A stretch of DNA of 64,000 nt from Arthrobacter nitroguajacolicus_D (lineage in GTDB: Bacteria; Actinomycetota; Actinomycetes; Actinomycetales; Micrococcaceae): contig NZ_JAVDSH010000005.1 in NCBI RefSeq assembly GCF_031455195.1, positions 1 through 64,000 on the forward strand, read 5' to 3'. The notes beneath the pieces were generated by a model. That model did no database searches and was not told the DNA's origin. It worked only from the letters and a program-made list of their open reading frames with translations. Numbering within the stretch: position 1 is the stretch's first letter; every line of letters starts with the position of its first letter. Shown here piece by piece: positions 25,582 through 33,551 of the stretch. Position numbers and translations under genes: made by a program.

Positions 25582-27069
25582 TTGAACACTATCGAGCACT
25601 GGATCAACGGCAGCTACGTCCCGGCCGGCGACCGCACCGCTTCTGTCACCAACCCTGCCACTGGGAAAGTGACCGGACAGGTTGCTTTGGCCAGCGTCGA
25701 GGAGGGCAATGCCGCCGTCGCCGCCGCGAACGCCGCCTTCCCGGCATGGCGCGAAACCTCCCTCGCCCGCCGCACCCAGGTCCTCTTCGCTTTCCGCGAG
25801 CTCCTCAACTCCCGCAAGGACGAGCTTGCTGCGATCATCACCTCCGAGCACGGAAAGGTCCTCGATGATGCTCTGGGCGAGGTAACACGCGGACAGGAAG
25901 TGGTGGAGTTCGCTTGCGGTATCCCGCACCTGCTCAAGGGCAGCTACACCGAAAACGCCTCCACCAAAGTGGACGTCCACTCCATTCGGCAAGCCCTGGG
26001 GCCCGTGGCTATCATCAGCCCATTCAACTTCCCTGCGATGGTCCCCATGTGGTTTTTCCCGATCGCGATCGCCGCAGGAAACACGGTCATCATCAAGCCG
26101 AGCGAAAAGGACCCCTCGGCCGTCAACTGGATCGCCGAGCTGTGGAAGGAAGCCGGTCTGCCCGACGGCGTATTCAACGTCCTGCATGGCGACAAGGTGG
26201 CGGTTGATACCCTGCTGACGCACCCGGACGTCAAAGCCGTCTCCTTCGTGGGCTCCACCCCGATTGCCAAGTATGTCTACGAGACCGCTACCGCCCACGG
26301 CAAGCGGGTCCAGGCCTTGGGTGGGGCGAAGAACCACATGATCGTCCTTCCCGACGCCGACCTTGACCTCGCTGCCGACGCCGCTATCAACGCCGGCTTT
26401 GGTTCCGCAGGGGAACGCTGCATGGCTGTCTCGGCGCTCCTGGCTGTTGGCGACATCGCAGACGCGCTGGTGGACCGGATCGCTGACCGCGCCCGCAGCC
26501 TGCGCACCGGCGATGGCCTGCGTGGTTGCGACATGGGGCCCTTGGTGACGTCCCAGCACAGGGACAAGGTGTCGGGATACGTCGACGCCGGTGAAGCGGC
26601 CGGTGCCACGCTGGTGGTCGACGGCCGCGGCGTCGTCCCCGACGCTGAAGGTGACGGCTTCTTCGTGGGCCCAACACTGTTTGATCACGTCACCACCGAC
26701 ATGTCCATTTACCAGGACGAAATTTTCGGACCTGTGCTCTCGGTGGTCCGTGTGGACAGCTACGACGATGCCCTCGCCACCATCAACGCCAACCCTTACG
26801 GCAACGGCACCGCGATTTTCACCAACGACGGCGGCGCCGCCCGCCGCTTCGAGAACGAGGTTGAGGTGGGAATGGTGGGCATCAACGTTCCCGTACCGGT
26901 ACCCATGGCCTACTACTCGTTCGGCGGTTGGAAGAACTCCTTGTTCGGCGACACGCACGCCCACGGTTCTGAAGGAGTGGGCTTCTTCACCCGGGGCAAG
27001 GCAGTTACCACCCGCTGGCTGGATCCCAGCCACGGTGGCATCAACCTCGGTTTCCCGCAGAACTCCTAA
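25582..27069 (+). CDS. mmsA: CoA-acylating methylmalonate-semialdehyde dehydrogenase
   Basis: A 495-residue aldehyde dehydrogenase that oxidises malonate or methylmalonate semialdehyde with NAD+ and CoA, giving acetyl-CoA or propionyl-CoA. Family-specific features are the MmsA/IolA signature 'GPVAIISPFNFPAMVPMWFFPIAIAAGNTVIIKPSEKDP', 'HGDKVAVDTLLTHPDVKAVSFVGSTPIA' and the active Cys280 in GERCMAVSA; Asn149 is the oxyanion residue. TTG start at 25582 has AAGGAG upstream at ideal spacing. The next gene, an aminotransferase, begins 41 bases on. Together they would convert beta-alanine to malonate semialdehyde and then acetyl-CoA, or act similarly on beta-aminoisobutyrate. Valine and inositol degradation are alternatives, but no other genes of those pathways are present. 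Confidence 0.93.
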   Translation: MNTIEHWINGSYVPAGDRTASVTNPATGKVTGQVALASVEEGNAAVAAANAAFPAWRETSLARRTQVLFAFRELLNSRKDELAAIITSEHGKVLDDALGEVTRGQEVVEFACGIPHLLKGSYTENASTKVDVHSIRQALGPVAIISPFNFPAMVPMWFFPIAIAAGNTVIIKPSEKDPSAVNWIAELWKEAGLPDGVFNVLHGDKVAVDTLLTHPDVKAVSFVGSTPIAKYVYETATAHGKRVQALGGAKNHMIVLPDADLDLAADAAINAGFGSAGERCMAVSALLAVGDIADALVDRIADRARSLRTGDGLRGCDMGPLVTSQHRDKVSGYVDAGEAAGATLVVDGRGVVPDAEGDGFFVGPTLFDHVTTDMSIYQDEIFGPVLSVVRVDSYDDALATINANPYGNGTAIFTNDGGAARRFENEVEVGMVGINVPVPVPMAYYSFGGWKNSLFGDTHAHGSEGVGFFTRGKAVTTRWLDPSHGGINLGFPQNS

Positions 27070-27110
27070 GCGCCAGAAAACTTGTCAGTGCCAACGTCAG
27101 GACAATCACT

Positions 27111-28472
27111 ATGACCGCCATCCTTGAACCAACACTCACGGACCCTGGGGCAGCCCAACGCGCCTACGAGCTGGACCGCAAGCACGTCTTTCACTCCTGG
27201 TCCGCGCAGGACACCCTGGATCCCATGGTCATCAGCGCAGCGGAGGGGTCGCACGTCTGGGACGGTGAGGGCAACAAGTACCTGGACTTCTCTTCCCAGC
27301 TCGTCAACACGAACATTGGCCACCAGCACCCTGCCGTTGTGGCAGCTATCGCAGCACAGGCAGCCAAGCTGTGCACGATTGCTCCCAGCTATGTCAACGA
27401 CGCCCGATCAGAGGCCGCGCGGCTGATCGCGGAGCGAACCCCGGGAGAGCTGGACCGGATCTTCTTCACCAACGGTGGGGCGGATGCCAACGAACATGCC
27501 GTCCGGATGGCCAGGCTGCATACGGGCCGGCACAAGGTCCTTTCGGCCTACCGCTCGTACCACGGCGGAACACACTTGGCAGTCAACATCACTGGCGACC
27601 CCCGGAGGTGGGCCAGCGACCACGCCTCCACTGGCACTATCCACTTCTTCCCGCCCTACCTCTACCGCACGGCCTTCCACGCGGCCACGGAGGCAGAGGA
27701 AGCCCAGCGGGCTCTGGAACACCTGGAACAGCTCATCGAGTTCGAAGGTCCGTCCAGCATCGCTGCGATCATGTTGGAGAGCATCCCCGGAACTGCAGGG
27801 ATCTACGTTCCGCCGGCAGGCTACATGCAGGGCGTCCGGGAGCTGTGCACCAAGCACGGCATCGTCTTCATTGCTGACGAGGTCATGGCCGGTTTTGGAC
27901 GCACAGGGAAGTGGTTCGCCGTCGAGCATTTTGACGTCGTCCCTGACCTGCTCACCTTTGCGAAGGGCGTGAACTCCGGCTACGTACCGCTCGGTGGCGT
28001 GGCCATCAACCCGGAGATCGCGGCCACCTTTGGTACCAGGGCCTATCCCGGAGGATTGACCTACTCCGGTCATCCACTGGCCACTGCGGCAGCAGTCGCC
28101 ACCATCAACGCCATGGAACGTGAAGGCATTGTGCAGCACGCGGAACGCGTCGGCACCGACGTGATCGGTCCGGCGCTGGCTGGATTCGTCGAACGTCACC
28201 GTTCTGTAGGAGAAGTGCGGGGTCTCGGCGTTTTTTGGGCCATCGAATTGGTCAGGAACCGTGTCACGCGGGAGCCGCTGGCACCTTACGGTTCCTCCAG
28301 CCCTGAAATGAACCAACTCGTGACGGCTTGCAAGTCGCGGGGCCTCATCCCGTTCGCGAACTTCAACCGTATCCACGTGGTTCCACCCTGCAACATCAGC
28401 GTCGAGGACGCCCGCGCAGGCCTGGCCATTGTGGATGAGGTCCTGGACCTGGCGGACACCTTCGCTGAATAA
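27111..28472 (+). CDS. Class III aminotransferase (beta-alanine/omega-amino acid type)
   Basis: A 453-residue PLP-dependent omega-aminotransferase. The cofactor lysine is Lys285 (LLTFAKGVNSGYVPLGGV); Asp256 in 'IADEVMAGFGRTGKWFA' contacts the pyridine nitrogen; 'FFTNGGADANEHAVRMARLHTGRHKVLSAYRSYHGG' is the N-terminal signature. Co-occurrence with mmsA and a PucR regulator points to beta-alanine, beta-aminoisobutyrate or GABA as amino donor; the product would be the substrate of the MmsA enzyme. The stop is followed within 10 bases by a 12-bp hairpin. Confidence 0.9.
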   Translation: MTAILEPTLTDPGAAQRAYELDRKHVFHSWSAQDTLDPMVISAAEGSHVWDGEGNKYLDFSSQLVNTNIGHQHPAVVAAIAAQAAKLCTIAPSYVNDARSEAARLIAERTPGELDRIFFTNGGADANEHAVRMARLHTGRHKVLSAYRSYHGGTHLAVNITGDPRRWASDHASTGTIHFFPPYLYRTAFHAATEAEEAQRALEHLEQLIEFEGPSSIAAIMLESIPGTAGIYVPPAGYMQGVRELCTKHGIVFIADEVMAGFGRTGKWFAVEHFDVVPDLLTFAKGVNSGYVPLGGVAINPEIAATFGTRAYPGGLTYSGHPLATAAAVATINAMEREGIVQHAERVGTDVIGPALAGFVERHRSVGEVRGLGVFWAIELVRNRVTREPLAPYGSSSPEMNQLVTACKSRGLIPFANFNRIHVVPPCNISVEDARAGLAIVDEVLDLADTFAE

Positions 28473-28478
28473 GTGCTG

Positions 28479-28525
28479 TGTCAGGTCCCGTCCCGGGTGT
28501 GGCCGGAGGAAGGCGGGACCTGACA
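28479..28525 (+). terminator. Large hairpin after the aminotransferase
   Basis: Perfect 12-bp stem TGTCAGGTCCCG (28479-28490) / CGGGACCTGACA (28514-28525) with a 23-base loop. No T-run follows; it separates the mmsA unit from the GH15 gene. Confidence 0.65.
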
Positions 28526-28618
28526 ACGCCAAATGATTTACGCATTTGCAACGAAGAACGCATGACGGCGAAACCAGACGGGCGGAAACTGGATCTATCC
28601 GCTTCGGAAGGATTCCCC

Positions 28619-31255
28619 ATGCCTACTCACTTGAACCAGTCGGTCGCCGATTCAGCACTGCTGATGAAGTCGCTTCCGCTCGGCCTGCTCCGGACTGCCC
28701 TTCAGTCCGACTCGCCAAACGGCATCACGCCGCAGCTGTTCTCGGAGCTCCGGATCCTTGCACGGGTTCCCGGCTTGCTGGTGGCCTGCAACTACGGCGG
28801 GACTCTCTGCGCGGCTGAAGGCGTGTCCACGGAGACGCTCCCTCTGGACAGTGCAGCCGTAGCTTTACGGGCGCTCGCAGCGTTGCCGAACACGCACACC
28901 GCCATCATTTCCGGCCGGTCGCTCAGGGATTTGGCGGCAGTTTCCAGGCTGCCGGCCGAGGTGCACCTGGTGGGATCGCATGGCGTGGAGTTCGACATGG
29001 GCTACGCCTACACCCTTTCCCTCGCTACGGAACAATTGCTCCAACAGGTGGCCACGGCGCTGACCGAAGCCGTCGGGTTCGAAAAGGGCATCAGCGTGGT
29101 CCGTAAGCCCGTGGGTGTAGCCGTGCACACCAGGCCGGCCACGCCGGAAGTCGTGGACCGGGTGATCTTCGCAGCACAGAAGATCGCCATCGAGTTCGGC
29201 TTGTACTTCATCGTCGACGGAACAGTCCTGGACGTTACTGTGGAGGAGCCCGCCAAGGGGCAAGCCCTGGAGCAGCTCCGGGCACGGCTGGGCGTGAGTG
29301 CCGCACTTTTCGCGGGAGATGCCGAGAGTGACGAAAAGGCGCTGGCGACCCTGCGCGGCCCGGACCTTGGTTTGCATGTTGGTCCGGGCGATACGACGGC
29401 GGCACACACCATCCCGGACCCGGAAGCCTTCGCGAAGGTGCTGGCTTTGTTGTTCGAATTGCGCCGCGCCTGGCTCTTCGGTGAGGACGCCGTGGGGCTG
29501 GAACGACATTCGATGATCGGCAACGGCAGCTCCACCGCCTTGCTCACGCCCGACGCGAAAGTCTGTTGGATGAGCCACCCCCTGCCGGACTCGGGATCAT
29601 TGTTCGCCCACATCCTTGGCGGGGATCCTGCAGGCCACTTCAGCGTAGAGCCCGTTAAGCCCTCGCAGGTGCTGGCCCAACGCTATGTGGATAACACCAT
29701 GATTGTTGAAACCCGCTGGGCCGACGTGACCGTGACCGACTACCTCGAACCGGCGCCGGAAGGCATCACCAGCCTGGTTCGCGTGCTTTCGGGAACAGGC
29801 ACGGCCCGGGTGGTTTTCGCGCCGAGGCCCGACTACGCCAATGCACCGTTCGACATGGAGATCCGCGGCGATGACGTCCACATCATCGGCACCTCGGACC
29901 CCATCATCCTCTCTGCCCCGGGAGTTGCTTTCCAGGTCACCAGCGACGGCAGGTTCGCAACGGCAACAGCCGAAGTGCCGCTCAACAACGGACCCGTGGT
30001 GCTGAATTTGCGTTGCGGTGACACCGAGCCGCCACCCGCGGACCCGGTGGGTGAGCCCCACCGGCGTGCCGCCGTCGGACTCGTCACGCGCGAGTGGGTC
30101 AAAATGCTGCAGCTGCCCACCATGAAACCGTCGCTGGTGCGGCGCTCGGCACTGGTGTTGAAGTCGCTGGTCCACGAGCCCACCGGTGCTGTCCTCGCAG
30201 CCCCAACAACATCGCTGCCCGAGGGTATCGGTGGAACCCGGAACTGGGACTACCGGTACTGCTGGCTGCGGGACGGTTCCATGACGGTCAACGCCTTGGT
30301 CAGCCTGGGCTCAACCGAGGAAGCTGAGGGATTCCTCAGTTGGCTGGGCCGGATCCTGGAGAACGCGCCGGGGCCGGAATGGTTGCACCCGCTCTACTCG
30401 GTGACCGGGGCTCCACTGTCAACGGAGGCGATCGTTGAGAGCTTGCCAGGCTACGCGGGTTCGCGGCCCGTGCGGATCGGCAACGCAGCAGACCACCAGG
30501 TTCAGTTGGACGTGTTCGGTCCAATTGCGGAGCTGATCCATGATCTCGCCGAACGGCGGGGTTTCCTGCCGGACGACCATTGGTTCCTCGTGGAGCAGAT
30601 GGCGCACGCAGTCATGGCGCGCTGGCACGAACCCGACCACGGTATCTGGGAAGCCCGCCGCGCCCCCAGGCATCATGTGTACACAAAGGTCATGTGCTGG
30701 GTCACGCTGGACCGCGCGCTTCGGGCTGCGGCGCTGCACGGCCGCGAACCTCACCCGGATTGGGAGCCTGAGGCACGGACCATCCGTGAGGAAGTCCTCC
30801 GGGAAGGCTGGGACAGTTCGGCCGCATCGTACACCGTGGCCTACGACAGCCCGGACCTCGATGCCGCTGTCCTGCACGTCGGCCTGTCGGGCCTCCTTGA
30901 TGTCCAGGACCAGCGTTTCCTGGACACCGTCAATGCCGTCGAGCGGGAGTTGCGGGTGGGGCCCACGGTCTTCCGATACAGGTACGACGACGGTCTGCCG
31001 GGTTTGGAGGGTGGCTTCCACATCTGCACCACCTGGCTGATCGAGGCTTATCTGGCTGTAGGCCGCCTGGACGATGCGCTGGAGCTGTTCAACCAGTTGG
31101 TGGCTCTGTTCGGGCCTACGGGCCTGCTGCCGGAAGAGTACGACCCCGGCACCGAAACACACCTGGGCAACCATCCGCAGGCGTATTCACACCTGGGCTT
31201 CATCCGTTGCGCACAGCTCCTGGACCACTATTTGGCAAGTGCTGACGTGGAGTAA
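28619..31255 (+). CDS. GH15 glycoside hydrolase with N-terminal, apparently inactive trehalose-phosphatase domain
   Basis: An 878-residue fusion. Residues about 50-285 have the HAD trehalose-6-phosphate phosphatase layout (SGR at 98-100, GSHG at 119-122, GDAESD at 233-238), but motif I, normally D-Y-D-G-T, reads N58-Y-G60-G-T: both catalytic aspartates are replaced. From about residue 295 to the end it is a GH15 (alpha/alpha)6 enzyme: 'GNGSSTALLTPDAKVCWMSHP', 'EGIGGTRNWDYRYCWLRDGSMTVNALVSLG', 'VGLSGLLDVQDQRFLDTVNAVERELRVGPTVFRYRYDDGLPGLEGGFHICTTWLIEAYLAVGRLDDA'. That C-terminal part resembles actinobacterial trehalases/glucoamylases. No signal peptide, so cytosolic. ATG at 28619 is preferred (GGAAGGA upstream); GTG 28478 falls inside the preceding hairpin. 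Confidence 0.88.
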   Translation: MPTHLNQSVADSALLMKSLPLGLLRTALQSDSPNGITPQLFSELRILARVPGLLVACNYGGTLCAAEGVSTETLPLDSAAVALRALAALPNTHTAIISGRSLRDLAAVSRLPAEVHLVGSHGVEFDMGYAYTLSLATEQLLQQVATALTEAVGFEKGISVVRKPVGVAVHTRPATPEVVDRVIFAAQKIAIEFGLYFIVDGTVLDVTVEEPAKGQALEQLRARLGVSAALFAGDAESDEKALATLRGPDLGLHVGPGDTTAAHTIPDPEAFAKVLALLFELRRAWLFGEDAVGLERHSMIGNGSSTALLTPDAKVCWMSHPLPDSGSLFAHILGGDPAGHFSVEPVKPSQVLAQRYVDNTMIVETRWADVTVTDYLEPAPEGITSLVRVLSGTGTARVVFAPRPDYANAPFDMEIRGDDVHIIGTSDPIILSAPGVAFQVTSDGRFATATAEVPLNNGPVVLNLRCGDTEPPPADPVGEPHRRAAVGLVTREWVKMLQLPTMKPSLVRRSALVLKSLVHEPTGAVLAAPTTSLPEGIGGTRNWDYRYCWLRDGSMTVNALVSLGSTEEAEGFLSWLGRILENAPGPEWLHPLYSVTGAPLSTEAIVESLPGYAGSRPVRIGNAADHQVQLDVFGPIAELIHDLAERRGFLPDDHWFLVEQMAHAVMARWHEPDHGIWEARRAPRHHVYTKVMCWVTLDRALRAAALHGREPHPDWEPEARTIREEVLREGWDSSAASYTVAYDSPDLDAAVLHVGLSGLLDVQDQRFLDTVNAVERELRVGPTVFRYRYDDGLPGLEGGFHICTTWLIEAYLAVGRLDDALELFNQLVALFGPTGLLPEEYDPGTETHLGNHPQAYSHLGFIRCAQLLDHYLASADVE

Positions 31256-31260
31256 CCCCA

Positions 31261-32187
31261 CTAGGCGAGCAACAGCGCCACGGCGATCATTGCGGGCACG
31301 GCCACGATCGTGGTGATGAGAACGGTGTCCTTGGCCACGGTGATTCCGGCCTGGTAGCGGTTGGCTGCGACGAACACGTTCTGGGCTGTCGGCAGCGCGG
31401 ACGTCACCACCACGGCGAAGAGTGCGTGGCCGTCCATTCCCAGGGCAAACCGTGCGAACAGGTACGCGATCAGTGGATGCACGATCAGCTTGAACGCGCT
31501 GGCCAGCAAGGTATCAAGCCGGCGTCCGGCGTCTTTTTGCAGTGGCCTGGAGCCGTTGAGGCTCATGCCGAACGCCATCAACATGGCCGGAATCGCTGCG
31601 CCGCCAATCAAGTGGACCGGTTCGAGGATCAGCGCCGGCACCTGGAATCCGGTACCCGCCACCACCAAACCCAACGCCGACCCCACAATCATGGGGTTCT
31701 TCACGATCATCAGCAGGAAGCGCAGGGGAGTGGTGCGGTGCGAGCTGGTGCTGGCGTCCAGGGCCATCAGGTACATCGGTGTGAAGAACGCCAACTGGAA
31801 GATCAACAGCGGGGCCACATAGCTGGCATCGCCGAGGACAAAAACGGCGATGGGGATGCCCAGGTTCGCGGAGTTCGCCAACGACGCGCTCATGGAGGAC
31901 ATGAGGGCTTCGGGCATCGAACGCTTCAGCCAGAACTTCACGATCAGGAAGAACAGCAGGCCGGTGATGACAGCGCCCACGGCCGTGACCAGAAGCGGTG
32001 CTGCGAACACGTCGTGCAACTTGGCCTTGCTCAGGGTTTCAAAGAGGAGCGCGGGGCTCGCCACGAAGAACGTCAGCGAACTCAGGACGGACCGGGCGTT
32101 CTCGCCCAGAATGTTGCGGCGTCCAACAAACATGCCCACCAGGATGATGGCCCAGACAACAAAAAATCCCGACAAGACGCCGATCAT
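31261..32187 (-). CDS. AEC family transporter
   Basis: A 308-residue membrane protein with ten predicted helices, belonging to the auxin efflux carrier (AEC) family. Typical segments are 'FFVVWAIILVGMFVGRRNIL', 'SLANSANLGIPIAVFVLGDASYVAPLLIFQLAFFTPMYLMALD', 'VGSALGLVVAGTGFQVPALILEPVHLIGGAAIPAMLMAFGMSLNG' and the C-terminal 'TSALPTAQNVFVAANRYQAGITVAKDTVLITTIVAVPAMIAVALLLA'. Bacterial members exchange dicarboxylates such as malate; the substrate here is unknown. The stop lies 5 bases from that of the convergent GH15 gene. It is followed upstream by an unrelated panD. Confidence 0.9.
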   Translation of the reverse strand: MIGVLSGFFVVWAIILVGMFVGRRNILGENARSVLSSLTFFVASPALLFETLSKAKLHDVFAAPLLVTAVGAVITGLLFFLIVKFWLKRSMPEALMSSMSASLANSANLGIPIAVFVLGDASYVAPLLIFQLAFFTPMYLMALDASTSSHRTTPLRFLLMIVKNPMIVGSALGLVVAGTGFQVPALILEPVHLIGGAAIPAMLMAFGMSLNGSRPLQKDAGRRLDTLLASAFKLIVHPLIAYLFARFALGMDGHALFAVVVTSALPTAQNVFVAANRYQAGITVAKDTVLITTIVAVPAMIAVALLLA

Positions 32188-32296
32188 GGCAGCGTGCGGG
32201 CGGAGGCTCTTTGGGTCACGGACTACAGCCTAGCCAGAACCGCCCGGCGAGTAAGCGTTTTCTGCCGGGTATTCCGTCATATGGACGCCCATAACG

Positions 32297-32336
32297 CGCT
32301 CGACGTCGGCACCCGGATGGGTACCGACGTCGAGCG
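32297..32336. terminator. Terminator downstream of panD
   Basis: Perfect 13-bp stem CGCTCGACGTCGG (32297-32309) / CCGACGTCGAGCG (32324-32336) plus an inner ACCC/GGGT pairing. It lies between panD (stop at 32350) and the AEC gene promoter and would stop minus-strand transcription leaving panD. Confidence 0.8.
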
Positions 32337-32349
32337 TTGCTGTTAGGGC

Positions 32350-32781
32350 CTAGCTGAGGTGCGCCGCGTTGCTTAACGCGTGGGGTGGGCGCATGAGTCC
32401 GGGCGTATGGGCCTCGGCGGGGTCGTTACCCAGCTGGAGGATTTGGTTGTCCTTGCCAACATGGACAACCTTGGGCTGGTATGACTTGGCCTCTTCGGTG
32501 GTCATCTGCGCATAGGTGATGAGGATCACCAGATCGCCCACATGGACTTGGTGGGCAGCGGCACCGTTGATCCCGATCACGCCGGAACCGCGCTCGCCGG
32601 CGATGGTGTACGTCTCCAGACGGGCACCGTTGGTGATGTCCACAATGGAGACGAGCTCGCCGGGAAGGATGTCCGCCGCGTCCAAGAGGTCCAGGTCGAC
32701 AGTGACCGAACCGACGTAGTGGAGGTCGGCGTGGGTCACCGTTGCGCGGTGAATCTTGGACTTGAACATTGTGCGGATCAT
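32350..32781 (-). CDS. panD: Aspartate 1-decarboxylase
   Basis: A 143-residue pyruvoyl enzyme that decarboxylates L-aspartate to beta-alanine for pantothenate and CoA synthesis. The self-cleavage site is Gly24-Ser25 (LHYVGSVTVD), giving the pyruvoyl group at Ser25. 'MIRTMFKSKIHRATVTHADL', 'ERGSGVIGINGAAAHQVHVGDLVILITYAQM' and the C-terminal 'PKVVHVGKDNQI' are all typical. The last about 20 residues are extra, as in other actinobacteria where the disordered tail is degraded by Clp. No panB or panC is adjacent. It lies within 4 kb of the putative beta-alanine catabolic genes. Confidence 0.96.
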   Translation of the reverse strand: MIRTMFKSKIHRATVTHADLHYVGSVTVDLDLLDAADILPGELVSIVDITNGARLETYTIAGERGSGVIGINGAAAHQVHVGDLVILITYAQMTTEEAKSYQPKVVHVGKDNQILQLGNDPAEAHTPGLMRPPHALSNAAHLS

Positions 32782-32912
32782 AATGCGACCAGTTTAGCGC
32801 GGCACCCTCATTCAGCGCTGTGACGTACCAGACTCCGAGGCCCTTGGAGGGTGGCGCCGGCGATGCGGTAACGTCTTCTGCGGTTACTGACCCCGATCGA
32901 AAGGCCCGAAGC

Positions 32913-33542
32913 GTGCTGGAGTCATACGCGCAGGGAAGGCCGCTTGAGTATTGGCTCTCGGCCGATCTGGCCAGGGTCAGTCCTCCCCAGGCCCCATCCC
33001 GTTTGCGCCAGCTTGCCGACGCGCAGGGTGCCTTGGCTGCGGCCTGGAGCTGTGCGATCGGCGGTGGCCCCCTGATGCTCCTCATCGGCGCCGTTGTTTC
33101 CTCACTCACCGGTAATCCCGCGTGGGTACTGTCTTTGGGGCTGCCGGGAGTTCTCCTGGGCCTGCTGGGTTGGCGGGGCTGGAAGAAGGTCCGCCTCAGA
33201 TTGCCGGACACCAACAAGCTGCTCATTAATCGCGGGCCGGGATCCGCCAAGGGCGGCGTGTGGGCGACCCTGGGGATTGCAGGGCTGCAAGCTGCTGCTT
33301 TCGCTGTGGCCGTCCCCTCGGCCCTCGAACAAGGAACACTCCCCACCCTGTTGTGGGTCTACTTCATGATGGTGCTCCTGTTGGTGGCGGTCATCCTGGT
33401 CCCTTCCGTAGTACTGGGCAGGGCGCGTGAGTCCTTCCGGGAGAGGCTGCTGGTGGATCCGGCTCTCCGCCGGGCCGTGGAGGAGGACATGGCCACGTGG
33501 AGGGACCCGCACGGCGGAAGTACTGCGTACGGGCCACTCTAA
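32913..33542 (+). CDS. Four-helix membrane protein of unknown function
   Basis: A protein of about 209 residues with four clear hydrophobic helices in two hairpins ('PLMLLIGAVVSSLTGNPAWVLSLGLPGVLLGLLGW' and 'GVWATLGIAGLQAAAFAVAV..LLWVYFMMVLLLVAVILVPSVVLG'), an N-terminal soluble stretch and a charged C-terminus. I chose GTG at 32913 because GAAAGG precedes it by eight bases, giving a 131-base gap to panD; GTG at 32820 would add 31 residues with no ribosome site. No family recognised. Confidence 0.7.
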   Translation: MLESYAQGRPLEYWLSADLARVSPPQAPSRLRQLADAQGALAAAWSCAIGGGPLMLLIGAVVSSLTGNPAWVLSLGLPGVLLGLLGWRGWKKVRLRLPDTNKLLINRGPGSAKGGVWATLGIAGLQAAAFAVAVPSALEQGTLPTLLWVYFMMVLLLVAVILVPSVVLGRARESFRERLLVDPALRRAVEEDMATWRDPHGGSTAYGPL

Positions 33543-33551
33543 GGTTCTGCG

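Noticed and set aside
25504..27033. 509-codon open frame antisense to mmsA
   Set aside because: Arises from high-GC codon structure; the plus-strand mmsA is recognised over its full length, and the antisense product has no family features or ribosome site.
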